A DNA stretch of 64,000 bases, taken from assembly GCA_964645045.1 (NCBI GenBank), contig CAZXYZ010000049.1, positions 1 to 64,000 of the forward strand. Reading direction: 5' to 3'. This document shows, in pieces, positions 50,397-59,434 of this stretch; position 1 is the stretch's first letter, and every line of letters begins with the position of its first letter. Both the position numbers and the translations under genes were made by a program. The stretch comes from Anammoximicrobium sp964645045 (GTDB lineage: Bacteria; Planctomycetota; Planctomycetia; Pirellulales; Pirellulaceae). A model generated the notes under the pieces. That model had not been told where the DNA came from. It ran no database searches and was given only the letters and a program-made list of their open reading frames with translations.

Positions 50397-51237
50397 CCGC
50401 GAAAAGCGCCGCCATCTGGGCGACGCGCTGGCGGCACTGGCCAGCCGGCTGGAATCGGCCCAAGCCATGCTGATCTGCAACGACTTGGCCGAGGCGGCGG
50501 CAAACGAAGCCGACGCGGAGCGGCTCACCCTTCTGGGCGGCGCGCTGGGGGCGTTGGCCGCCCGCCTGAAACCGTCCCAAGTCGCGCCCATCGTCACCAG
50601 AGGCGCCCTCCGTCTCGCCGAAGCGATGGGCGAGGATGAGATCGCCGTGTACGAGCTCAGCCGTCTGGGGCTCGTGTTGGCGGGGTTGAGCGCGCGAATG
50701 GCACCGAACCAAGCGGCCCCGATCGCAATGCGGGGCGCCGACCGTCTGGCCGGGGCGATGGAAAACGGACCCGACCGCTCCCCCTCCGACCTTGCCAATC
50801 TGGGCGACGCGCTGGGGGCGTTGGCCGCCCGACTGGAACCGGCCCGAGCCGCCCCGATCATAGTGAGGGGCGCCGACCGTCTGGCCAACGCGATGGAAGG
50901 TGAGATTAGGGCTGACCAGCTCAGCATTCTGGGCGACACGCTGGCGGCGTTGGTAGCGCGGCTGGATCCGGCTCAAGCGGGCCCGATCGCAGTGCGGGGC
51001 GCCGACCGTCTGGCCGACGCGATGAAAAAGGAGACCGACTCTCGCTGGCTCGGAACCCTGTGCGACGCGCTGGCGGCGTTGGCCGCCCAGTTGGGGCCAA
51101 CCCAAGCCGCACCGATCGTCATCCGTCTGGACAAAAGGATTGAGAACGAAGCCGAATCCTTCCCGCTCAGCCGGCTGGGTCTCGCGCTGGGGGCGTTGGC
51201 CGCCCGGCTGGAGCCGACCCAAGCCGCGCCGATCGCT
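50383..51237 (+). CDS. C-terminal helical repeats of the TIR-nSTAND protein (shifted frame, to gap 3)
   Basis: These are 285 in-frame residues of about 45-residue helical repeats, pattern LGDALAALAARLEPAQAAPIAMRGADRLADAM-E. The first repeat begins WKEADREKRRHLGDALAALA directly where the upstream frame has RLAEALEGS-stop. The RLAEAL of that frame supplies the missing first helix. I therefore treat this as the same gene, not a new one; an ATG at 50467 is internal to a repeat. In STAND proteins such C-terminal repeats usually sense the trigger. The frame ends at the N-run. Confidence 0.75.
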
Positions 51238-51337
51238 NNNNNNNNNNNNNNNNNNNNNNNNNNNNNNNNNNNNNNNNNNNNNNNNNNNNNNNNNNNNNNN
51301 NNNNNNNNNNNNNNNNNNNNNNNNNNNNNNNNNNNNN
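51238..51337. other. Assembly gap 3 (100 N)
   Basis: The 55 bases before the gap (51183-51237) are identical to the 55 bases after it (51338-51392). The gap therefore stands in a repeat that the assembler could not resolve; its true size is unknown. Confidence 0.95.
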
Positions 51338-52004
51338 CGCGCTGGGGGCGTTGGCCGCCCGGCTGGAGCCGACCCAAGCCGCGCCGATCGCTTTGCGGGG
51401 CTCGAACCGTGTGGCCGCGGCGATGGATCAGGAAACCGACGGGTATCAATTGAGCCGTCTGTGTGATGTGTTGGAAACGCTAAGCGTCGGTCTGGAACCG
51501 GCGCAAGCCGCATCAATTGCCAACCGTGTGGCCGCGGCGATGGAAAAGGAAACCAACCATTTCCCGCTCCATTACATGAGCAGCGGGCTCGCGGCGTTAG
51601 TCATTCGACTGCAACCGCCAGCGTGCAAAACCCGGCAGTTTGCATTGTCGTACGTGTTATTGGACAGGATTCCTGGCCCTCGGGGTGAGGGTGGGGAAAA
51701 AAACGCATCGCGGAAACACGTCGCCGCCTTGGTCCAACCGCTGAGCAAGGAAGAGTTAGTCGAGGTGCTGAAGTGGCCGTTTTGTGTGGAGGAGGCGGAG
51801 AAACTAGTGCTGGAGGAACTGGAGCGGAAGCTGACGGAGGAGTTCAAGCGGCCGATTGCGTTCGGCGGCGACCTGGGGAAGTTCGTCGAGCAGGCCGAGT
51901 CGCTGGGCATTACGAACCACAAAACGCCCGCCCACCGGCCGCGGCTCGAAGACGTGCAGAAGGAACTCGCTGTCCTCTGCCAAGTCCCAGCATCCAAACC
52001 GTGA
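51338..52004 (+). CDS. C-terminal end of the TIR-nSTAND repeat protein (after gap 3)
   Basis: The first full codon is at 51339. Two more repeats (ALGALAARLEPTQAAPIA, then LEPAQAASIANRVAAAMEKE) decay into a distinct C-terminal domain. That domain contains HVAALVQPLSKEELVEVLKWPFCVEEAEKLVLEELERKL, then AFGGDLGKFVEQAESLG and LEDVQKELAVL. The stop is at 52002-52004. A repeat-plus-cap arrangement fits a sensor end. I do not recognise the cap family. Confidence 0.75.
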
Positions 52005-52100
52005 GGCGGCCGGCGTACGGAGAGTCGGGCCTTTCGATTTCTCGCCAGTGCGACCGTCGAAGAAGTGGGCGAGTCCCGTCACGCCGCTGCTTGCCAGCGG

Positions 52101-52230
52101 GGAACGGTGTTCAAAACCAGATTGCGATCCCCGGAACAGCCCTCTCCCCCGTCCCACGCCCCCGGAGGCGGCGTGGGACGGGGGAGAGCGGGCGACCTCC
52201 AATAGCCTATCTGGTTTTGAACATCGCTCC
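52101..52230. repeat. Nested palindromic element A (MITE-like)
   Basis: The outer arms are about 22 bp with two mismatches (52101-52122 and 52209-52230, sharing GTTCAAAACCAGAT and its complement). They enclose a perfect 19-bp GC-rich stem (52142-52160 and 52170-52188). It lies between the TIR-nSTAND gene and the HzsA-like gene. It may act as a terminator in RNA or be a small dispersed mobile repeat. Confidence 0.75.
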
Positions 52231-52350
52231 GCGGGGACAAGCCCCGGCGGTGGCCGGAAGAGTCGTAGAATGGCAACTTCAACCATGCACTCTTTGCCGT
52301 TATAGTTCATCATCTGCATGAACCGACCGACTGCCTTGGAGATCGCGATC

Positions 52351-55300
52351 ATGAGAACGATGTACCGCAGCCCACTCAACTGCCCGTCGTCCTGCCTGTT
52401 CCTGATTGGCCTGTTCGTGGCCGCACCGATCGCGGCTCAGGCTGCTGAAGCGGAGTTCACGATCGAGGCCCGGGACTTCGACGGCGGCAATGCGCGGGTG
52501 AGCCTGACCGGCCAGCCGTATGCCGACGGGCCGTCCTGCATCTGGAACGCGGGCGAATTGCCGAATTGGGCGGAGTACGTGGTCGAGTTGCCGGTCACGG
52601 CCGACTACATGCTGCTGGCCTTGTACGCCGCCGAGCAGGCCCGCCCGGTCGAAATCAGCCTGGACGACAAGAAGGTCCACACCGGGTTCAAGGGCGTGAC
52701 GGGGGCTTGGAACACGTCGTCGGCCAAGTGGGAGGAGCAATGCACGCTGCCCATGACTCGCGGCACGCACACCATCACGTTGCACTGCGAGGGACCCTTT
52801 CCGCACATCTGCGCGCTGCGGCTGAAATCATCCGGGGCGTTTCCCGACGGTTGGCAACTGACTCGGCTCACGGCGGAGCAGCGGACCAAGCGGGCGCGGA
52901 TCAGCGCCCAACGAGCACAGATCAAGGCCAAGATCGCGGCGCTGGAAAGCGTCGACCTGGAAGCCGTGCGGCTGGCAATCGAGGACATGGAACGGGAGTT
53001 CCCGGGCCGCTACGACGGGGCAACGCACCGGTTGGCCGTGGCCCAATTCGAGCGCGGCCGGGGGGATTTGCTCAAGTCCCTGGCCGACGGCCGGAACGCA
53101 GAGACCGAGTCGATCGAAGGACTGTTGGCTGGCATCCGCGCCGCATTGCTGGCCAATCCGCTGCTGGATTTCGACCGCCTGCTGGTCGTGCGGCGGAATT
53201 TCGGCGGGCCGCGGGCGCGCAGCGTCGCGAGCGCCGACGCCGGCTTCGTGGCGGCCAACTATCAGAACCAAACGTCGCTGCCTCGCGGCGGCTGGGACAA
53301 CGAAATCGCCGTGCTGTCCAACCTCCGCGGCCAGCCGCGGATCGACCGGCTGTACAAGCCGTCCGGCGACCAGATCGTCCGCGACGTGCGGCTGGACTTT
53401 CCCGCCGATCGGATGTTGTTTTCGAGCATCGACGCCCGCGGTCGCTGGGCCATCTTCGAGATTCGCAGCGATGGCGGCGGCCTCGCGCAGTTGACTCCGA
53501 CCGACTACCCGGATCTCGACTTCTTCGACGCCTGCTACCTGCCCGACGGCCGGATCATCGTTGGTTCCACGGGCAACTACTTCGGGCTGCCCTGCCTCGA
53601 CGGCAACGGGCAGGTCGCCAGCCTGTATCTCTTGGACCCGGCGACCAAATCACTGCGGCAACTGACGTTCGATCAGGACAGCGACGCCGACCCGACCGTG
53701 CTGAACGACGGCCGGGTCCTGTTCCAGCGCTGGGAGTACAGCGACATTCCGCATTACTTCTCGCGCCGCCGGATGACCATGAATCCCGACGGCACGGGGC
53801 AGTTGGCGTTCCACGGCAGCAATTCCTGGTTTCCCACGGCGTTTCGTTTTGCCAGGCCGGTGCCCGATCATCCGACTCGGCTGGTGGGCATCATCAGCGG
53901 CCATCACGATTTCGGCGACTGTGGCCGCATGGCGATTCTCGACCCGGGACTGGCCGGCAGTTACCCGTTCCGCTTCCGCCCGACGTCGAAGGAATGGGGC
54001 GTCGAAGGCGAGCCGATCGCGGTGACGCCCGACATCCTGCCGGCCGGGCAAACCGGGTTTGTGCAGCTGGTTCCCGGCCGCGGCCAGACGGTGGCCGGCA
54101 CGGTCTGCGACGCGATCATCGGGCACGTGTATCGCAAACAGCGGCCGGCACTCACCACGCATCCTCATCCGCTCAGCAGCAAGTACTTTCTGGTGTCGAT
54201 GAAGCCCACGCCGCAAAGCCTGTGGGGAATCTACCTGGTCGATGTGTTTGACAACGCGACGTTGATCGCCGAGATCGAAGACGCGGGGTTGTTCGAGCCG
54301 CAGGCGCTGACGGTCCGCCCGCGGCCACCGGTGATCCCCGACCGAGTCAAGCCGGAGGCTCGGACGGCGGAAGTCCATGTCGCCGACATCTACGGCGGCC
54401 CCGGCTTGCAGGGTGTGCCGCGTGGAACCGTCAAACGGCTGCGGGTATTCTCGTACCACTTCGGCTACAACGCCAAGGCCGGATTCCCGTTGGTCGGTAC
54501 GCAGGCCGGTTGGGATGTCAAGCGGGTGCTCGGCACGGCGACGGTCGAGTCCGACGGCTCGGCCTATTTCCAGATCCCGGCCAACACGCCGATCTCGATC
54601 CAGCCGCTGGACGAGGAAGGCCGAGCGGTCCAGCTGATGCGCAGTTGGCTGGTGGGCATGCCGGGCGAATTGGTTTCCTGCGTCGGCTGTCACGAGAATC
54701 GGCGGGAGACGTTGCCGACGCGGCGCAGTCTGGCCCACGACCGCCGGCCGGAACCGCTGGAGCCCTGGTACGGCGCACCGCGGCCGTTCGCCTTTGCCCA
54801 CGAGGTCTTCCCCGTTCTGGAGCAATACTGCATCGGCTGTCACGACAAGCCGGCAACAGTCGGTCCGCGCAGCAACCCGTGCTTCAAAGATCCCGACACC
54901 GCCTACGACACGCTCCACCCGTACATCCATCGGCCGGGCGTAGAATCCGACATGGCGTTGCTCAATCCGCTGGAGTATCACGCCTCGACCAGCCTGCTGG
55001 TCCAGATGCTGGAGAAGGGCCATCACGGCGTGAAGCTGGCCGAGATGAGCCGCGAAGCGCGAGAGCGGTTGTACTGCTGGATCGATCTGAACGTGCCTCG
55101 CGCCGGCAGTTGGAATCCCCCGGAATTCCAACAGTGCGACCAGCGGCAGCGCCGTTGCGAACTGGCCAAGGCATTCGCTAACAACAACGACGATCCGGAA
55201 GGCGAGTACCAAGCGGCGGCCGAAGCGTTCCGGAAACGCACGCCGATTCCGTTCCTCGCTCCGCCGCCGGAAGAGCCCGTCCAACCGGACGGCCTGACGG

Positions 55301-56238
55301 CGACCGGGTTTCCCCTGACGGCGGCGGAAGCGACCCAGCGGCAACAGGCCAGTCCCGAGGGAACACAGAGGGGCATCGATCTGGGCGACGGAGTCAAGCT
55401 GACGCTGGCCCGGATTCCCGCCGGCCAGTTCGTGATGGGCAGCTTGGAGGGCGCCCCCGACGAACGGCCGCGCTGCGTCGTGCGGGTGAGCCAGCCTTTC
55501 TGGATGGCTGTCACCGAAGTGACCAACGGCCAGTATGCGTTGTTCGATCCGCAGCATGACACGCGGTACATCGACATGCACTCGTTGGATCGCGTCGTGC
55601 CCGGCCACATCGCCAATCACCCGGATCAACCTGTGGCGCGAGTTTCCTGGTCGGCCGCCATGCGATTCTGCGATTGGCTGAGCAGGAGAACGGGCTTGGC
55701 GGTAACGCTGCCCACCGAAGCGCAATGGGAATGGGCGGCCCGCGCGGGCACCGACACGCAATTCTTCTACGGCACGCTGGACACCGACTTCGGCCGCTTC
55801 GCCAATCTGGCCGACCAGGCGTTGCGCTGGTACAAGATGGGCTACGACGGCCCCAGTGCCTTGCAGCGGCGCAGTCCCTATCCGCCGGAAATGAATTTTC
55901 CCTTACACGACGAGCGATTCCGCGACCCCTGGTTCGTGGTGGACTACGTTGGCCAGACCGAGGCCAACGCCTGGGGGCTGAAAGACATGGTGGGCAACGT
56001 CAGCGAATGGACCCGCAGCGGCTATCGCCCCTGTCCCTACCGTGACGAAGACGGCCGGAACGACGCTGCCAATCCCGAGCGCCGCGTCGCCCGGGGCGGC
56101 TCCTGGGCCGACCGCCCCGCCGACGCCGGTTCCTCGGTTCGTCGAGCTTACGAGCCCTGGCAGAAAGTCTACGACGTGGGCTTCCGGGTAATCGTGGAAG
56201 ACAAGGGCGGCACGACCGCACTTACGTCAGCCAAGTGA
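52351..56238 (+). CDS. HzsA-like dihaem protein fused to an FGE/SUMF1 domain
   Basis: This is a 1,295-residue exported protein. The start MRTMYRS has GGAG 12 bases upstream; the signal peptide is SCLFLIGLFVAAPIAAQA. Residues about 35-170 form a carbohydrate-binding-like beta domain (FTIEARDFDGG). Residues 190-950 resemble the alpha subunit of hydrazine synthase (HzsA): beta-propeller strands (YLPDGRIIVGSTGNYFG, VLNDGRVLFQRWEY) and then a cytochrome part with two haem-binding motifs, CVGCH (777-781) and CIGCH (827-831). From about residue 1010 there is a sulfatase-modifying/EgtB-like FGE domain (RIPAGQFVMGS, TEVTNGQYALF, RLPTEAQWEWAARAG-type motif, MVGNVSEWTRSGY, GGSWADRPADAG, VGFRVI). The substrate is unknown; similar planctomycetal proteins are not linked to anammox. 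The order of parts is clear; the combined function is not. Confidence 0.8.
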   Translation: MRTMYRSPLNCPSSCLFLIGLFVAAPIAAQAAEAEFTIEARDFDGGNARVSLTGQPYADGPSCIWNAGELPNWAEYVVELPVTADYMLLALYAAEQARPVEISLDDKKVHTGFKGVTGAWNTSSAKWEEQCTLPMTRGTHTITLHCEGPFPHICALRLKSSGAFPDGWQLTRLTAEQRTKRARISAQRAQIKAKIAALESVDLEAVRLAIEDMEREFPGRYDGATHRLAVAQFERGRGDLLKSLADGRNAETESIEGLLAGIRAALLANPLLDFDRLLVVRRNFGGPRARSVASADAGFVAANYQNQTSLPRGGWDNEIAVLSNLRGQPRIDRLYKPSGDQIVRDVRLDFPADRMLFSSIDARGRWAIFEIRSDGGGLAQLTPTDYPDLDFFDACYLPDGRIIVGSTGNYFGLPCLDGNGQVASLYLLDPATKSLRQLTFDQDSDADPTVLNDGRVLFQRWEYSDIPHYFSRRRMTMNPDGTGQLAFHGSNSWFPTAFRFARPVPDHPTRLVGIISGHHDFGDCGRMAILDPGLAGSYPFRFRPTSKEWGVEGEPIAVTPDILPAGQTGFVQLVPGRGQTVAGTVCDAIIGHVYRKQRPALTTHPHPLSSKYFLVSMKPTPQSLWGIYLVDVFDNATLIAEIEDAGLFEPQALTVRPRPPVIPDRVKPEARTAEVHVADIYGGPGLQGVPRGTVKRLRVFSYHFGYNAKAGFPLVGTQAGWDVKRVLGTATVESDGSAYFQIPANTPISIQPLDEEGRAVQLMRSWLVGMPGELVSCVGCHENRRETLPTRRSLAHDRRPEPLEPWYGAPRPFAFAHEVFPVLEQYCIGCHDKPATVGPRSNPCFKDPDTAYDTLHPYIHRPGVESDMALLNPLEYHASTSLLVQMLEKGHHGVKLAEMSREARERLYCWIDLNVPRAGSWNPPEFQQCDQRQRRCELAKAFANNNDDPEGEYQAAAEAFRKRTPIPFLAPPPEEPVQPDGLTATGFPLTAAEATQRQQASPEGTQRGIDLGDGVKLTLARIPAGQFVMGSLEGAPDERPRCVVRVSQPFWMAVTEVTNGQYALFDPQHDTRYIDMHSLDRVVPGHIANHPDQPVARVSWSAAMRFCDWLSRRTGLAVTLPTEAQWEWAARAGTDTQFFYGTLDTDFGRFANLADQALRWYKMGYDGPSALQRRSPYPPEMNFPLHDERFRDPWFVVDYVGQTEANAWGLKDMVGNVSEWTRSGYRPCPYRDEDGRNDAANPERRVARGGSWADRPADAGSSVRRAYEPWQKVYDVGFRVIVEDKGGTTALTSAK

Positions 56239-56360
56239 CGATTTGGAGTATTGCGGGCAGAAAAATGGAGCGATTACCTTAGGTGCATGGGAACATTTTT
56301 CTGCCATCAGTTTTTTTGCCACTCGCCTTGCATTCACAACCTGAAGGAAAGGAACCGCTC

Positions 56361-57248
56361 ATGTTTGCCTACCGCTTCGTGCTATTGTGGGGACTACTCG
56401 CTGTTTTCGCTTCTGCTGACGGTCTAGTCGCAGCCGCACCGCCGGCGCCGCCGGTCTACGCCTATTGCGTCGAGATGGGCGTGCCGGGCCTCAAGCCGCG
56501 ACCGGTCACGGATTTGGCGAAGCTGCTCGGTGAGATTGGTTTCGACGGCGCAGGCTACGCGATTCTGACCGGACCACGGCTCGACGAAACCCTGCGCGCA
56601 TCCGACGACGCTGGCTTGAAGATCTACCTGCTGCAAACCGCCATCAACGTTGGCCCCCAGGCCACCGCGCGCTACGACGCCCAGGTCCCGGAGGCGATTC
56701 GCAAGCTCAAGGGACGTCCGGTGACCGTCGTGGTGACCATCAACGGCTTGAAACCGGGCGATCCGGCCGGAATGGAGCCCGCCGTCCAAGCCCTGCGGGA
56801 ACTGGGCGACGTGGCCGCCGAGGCGGGCGTGCGGATCTCCGCCTACAACCACGTCAACTGCTGGAACGAGAGCGTGCCGTTCAATATCGAACTGGTCAAG
56901 CAGGTCAATCATCCGCAAGTCGGCTTCAACTTCAATGTCTGCCACTGGTTGAAGGTCGACGGGAACCAATCCTACCGGCCGCTGCTGCGGGCCAACGCCG
57001 ACAAGTTGTTCTGCGTGACGATCTGCGGAGCGCAGATCGGCGCGAACACCTGGACCAACGGCCTGATCCAACCGCTCGACCAAGGCGACTTCGACAACCG
57101 CGCGCTGCTGGCCACCTTGCGGGAAATCGGCTACCCGGGCCCGGTCGGCATCATGTGCTACGGCATTCCCGGCGAAGCCCGCGAGTACCTCCAGCGATCG
57201 CTGAAGACGTGGAACAGTTGGACCGACGAGAGCGCCAAGGCCCCCTGA
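56361..57248 (+). CDS. Exported TIM-barrel sugar-phosphate isomerase/epimerase-like protein
   Basis: This is a 295-residue protein with a signal peptide (FVLLWGLLAVFASADGLVAA). It has the xylose-isomerase-like/AP-endonuclease-2 TIM-barrel pattern: LAKLLGEIGFDGAGYAI, VVVTINGLKP, LGDVAAEAGVRISAYNHVN, HPQVGFNFNVCHW with the metal-site H, and LREIGYPGPVGIMCYG. The start is set by AAGGAAAGGAA 6-7 nt upstream; an ATG 78 bases earlier lacks a site. The next gene starts 7 bases after its stop, so the two form an operon. It probably acts on a sugar released by the neighbouring lyases, outside the cytoplasmic membrane. Confidence 0.8.
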   Translation: MFAYRFVLLWGLLAVFASADGLVAAAPPAPPVYAYCVEMGVPGLKPRPVTDLAKLLGEIGFDGAGYAILTGPRLDETLRASDDAGLKIYLLQTAINVGPQATARYDAQVPEAIRKLKGRPVTVVVTINGLKPGDPAGMEPAVQALRELGDVAAEAGVRISAYNHVNCWNESVPFNIELVKQVNHPQVGFNFNVCHWLKVDGNQSYRPLLRANADKLFCVTICGAQIGANTWTNGLIQPLDQGDFDNRALLATLREIGYPGPVGIMCYGIPGEAREYLQRSLKTWNSWTDESAKAP

Positions 57249-57255
57249 CGACGCC

Positions 57256-58962
57256 ATGAAAACAACGCGCTGGATTTTCAGCACGCTGCTGTTGGTACGC
57301 CTGGCCGCGTTGCCTGCCGAGGAGCTGCGCGTGACCGATTACGGCGCCAAAGGCGACGGAATTGCCGACGATGCGCCGGCGCTGGAAAAGGCCGTCCGGG
57401 CGCTCGTCGCAGCGTCCCCGCCGGCCGTGCTGCGATTTGAAAGCGGACGGACGTACCGGGTGGCATCCGGAACCGGCTATGTCATCCCTCTGGAGCGTCA
57501 AAAGCATGTTACCGTTGAAGGGGCTGGCGCGACGCTGCTGCTGAACGGCGAGCGGCGCGGCGTTTCGGTGCGCGAGTGCCAGGACGTGACCGTGCGCGGC
57601 CTGAGAATCGACTATGAGCCGCTGCCGTTCGCCGAAGCTCTGGTCACGGCGGTGAATGAGACCACACGCAGTATCGAGGTGCATATCGCCGATGGCTTTG
57701 CCGTGCCGCCGCTGGGCGGACCGACGCGGACCGGCGGCGAGCAGGCGTATTTTGCCATGCTCTGGAATCCCGGCCCCCACGCCTTGCGCAGCACGCACTA
57801 CCTGCTGGCCGACCTCAACGCGGTGCCTGGCGACCCACGAGTTTTGTGTGCGATCGCGGACAGGGGGGTTCAGGATTTCGGTGCGATCCGGCCCAGGATG
57901 ACGCGCATTTCCATTCCGGTGCGGGGCATTGCGCATCGGCATGGAGGCGGAGCGGTCATCGAACTGGATGGCAATCGGGACGTGCTGGTCGAGGACCTGG
58001 AAGTCTGGTCGGCCCCGTGGTTCGCGTGTGTCGTGCAACGCAACGACGGCACGGTAACTTTGCGCCGCGTGCATGTGCGGCCCAAACCCGGCACCTCGCG
58101 CATCACGTCGTCCTGGCGCGACGGCATGCACGTGAAAGGCAACCGCGCCCAGTTGCTGTTCGAGGATTGCGTGCTGGACGGCATGAACGACGACTCGTTC
58201 AACATCGCCACCTTCCTGTCGCGGGTAGAAGCGCTGGAAGGCACTCGCCTGCGTGTGCGTCAGAATTTCCCGCTGAGTTACGTCGCCTGGCGCGAGGGCG
58301 ACACGCTGGCGGGATACGCCCCAACCAGAGGCACACTCTTGGGTCGCGTCCGCGTGGTGGCAGTCGCGGAGACGCCGAATCCGCACCCACGTTTCGCGCC
58401 GGACGTGACCTTGACGCTCGACCGCAAGTTACTTGGCGCGGCGGCTGGCGACCAGGTATGGGCTGTCGAAGCGGCGAATCCCAACACAACCATCCGGCGC
58501 TGCACGATCCGCAACTCGTGCCGCTTCCAATCGCCCGTGACGCTGGAGGACTGTGACGTGATCGCGTTCCTGTGGTTCTACGGCGAACACATCGAAGGAC
58601 CGATTCCGTCCGGCTCAGCCGTGCGGGGCTGTCGGCTGAAGCTCGGCCGCGGCAACCCGGAACTGGCCGTTTCGTGCGATGGCCGGCTTCACGGTCTGCC
58701 TGGGCCGACAGCAGCGGCGGCTGAGCCGCCGTTGATCGGCCTGCGTTTCGAGAACAACGAGATCGACGGCCGGATGGAGATCCAACACGCGCAGCAAGTG
58801 CGTCTGGTGGGCAACCGGTTTGCCGTCGAACGCGGGCAGCTCACCATCCGGGACTGCCGTGATGTGTTGCTGGAGGGAAATCGGCTCGGGGATGCGGCCT
58901 TTCCTACGGATCGGATACGAATCGAAGGCGAGAAGACCCGAGACTCGGTGACCGTGCGGTGA
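57256..58962 (+). CDS. Secreted right-handed beta-helix (GH28/pectate-lyase-like) protein
   Basis: This is a 568-residue protein with a signal peptide (FSTLLLVRLAALPAEE). The entry motif LRVTDYGAKGDGIADDAPALEKAV is characteristic of the Pectate_lyase_3/GH28 fold. Regular parallel-beta-helix turns follow (VTVEGAGATLLLN, VSVRECQDVTVRGLRIDY, VLVEDLEVWSAPWFACVVQRND, LLFEDCVLDGMNDDSFNI, RLVGNRFAVERGQLTIRDC). The NDDSFN turn has acidic residues like those at GH28 active sites. It follows the TIM-barrel gene by 7 bases and so is co-transcribed. The substrate is not readable. Confidence 0.8.
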   Translation: MKTTRWIFSTLLLVRLAALPAEELRVTDYGAKGDGIADDAPALEKAVRALVAASPPAVLRFESGRTYRVASGTGYVIPLERQKHVTVEGAGATLLLNGERRGVSVRECQDVTVRGLRIDYEPLPFAEALVTAVNETTRSIEVHIADGFAVPPLGGPTRTGGEQAYFAMLWNPGPHALRSTHYLLADLNAVPGDPRVLCAIADRGVQDFGAIRPRMTRISIPVRGIAHRHGGGAVIELDGNRDVLVEDLEVWSAPWFACVVQRNDGTVTLRRVHVRPKPGTSRITSSWRDGMHVKGNRAQLLFEDCVLDGMNDDSFNIATFLSRVEALEGTRLRVRQNFPLSYVAWREGDTLAGYAPTRGTLLGRVRVVAVAETPNPHPRFAPDVTLTLDRKLLGAAAGDQVWAVEAANPNTTIRRCTIRNSCRFQSPVTLEDCDVIAFLWFYGEHIEGPIPSGSAVRGCRLKLGRGNPELAVSCDGRLHGLPGPTAAAAEPPLIGLRFENNEIDGRMEIQHAQQVRLVGNRFAVERGQLTIRDCRDVLLEGNRLGDAAFPTDRIRIEGEKTRDSVTVR

Positions 58963-59434
58963 ACGCCCCATCGAGCGCCAGTCACGTGCAAACCCGACCG
59001 CGATTGTCGTCGTTTTGACTGCGCGGCGATGAAGTCGGCCGAACCTTGCGAGTCGGAATTCGCGCCACGCCGCATCGTGCGGAGGTCTGTCATCCCTGAG
59101 CATGCAAGGGGGCCGACGGCGGTGACTCGCGGCATGACGCCGGCAGGAGGGATGCACGCGCCGACGAGAAAACTCGTCTTTCTGGACCGCGAGGTATTGC
59201 ATCGGCCCATCGGCAGGGCTAGTTTACGGGGGATCGCGGAGATCAGCGGCTGTCCCAGAAACCGGCTTGCACGACGGCTTCTCGATACTTTGAATTGTGA
59301 GACGGCTTTTTGGGACTGCAGCCATTGGAGTTAGGTGCCGATGGCTACCTCGGCGGTAGCGGCGTCAGAAAGCAAGGATTATTGACTCGGTTGCCGCCCA
59401 CCTCTTTTCAACAGTCCGGCTATCTGGAGTGAAG
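58963..59434. other. Intergenic region with an imperfect hairpin
   Basis: There is no supportable gene. An imperfect inverted repeat occupies 59248-59323 (GGCTGTCCCAGAAACCG against CGGCTTTTTGGGACTGCAGCC, with one 3-base bulge). It may end transcription between the lyase operon and the DUF6602 gene or be another dispersed palindrome. Confidence 0.45.

Noticed and set aside
59029..59334. Possible 101-residue protein
   Set aside because: No ribosome site, overlaps an imperfect hairpin, and has no protein-like features.
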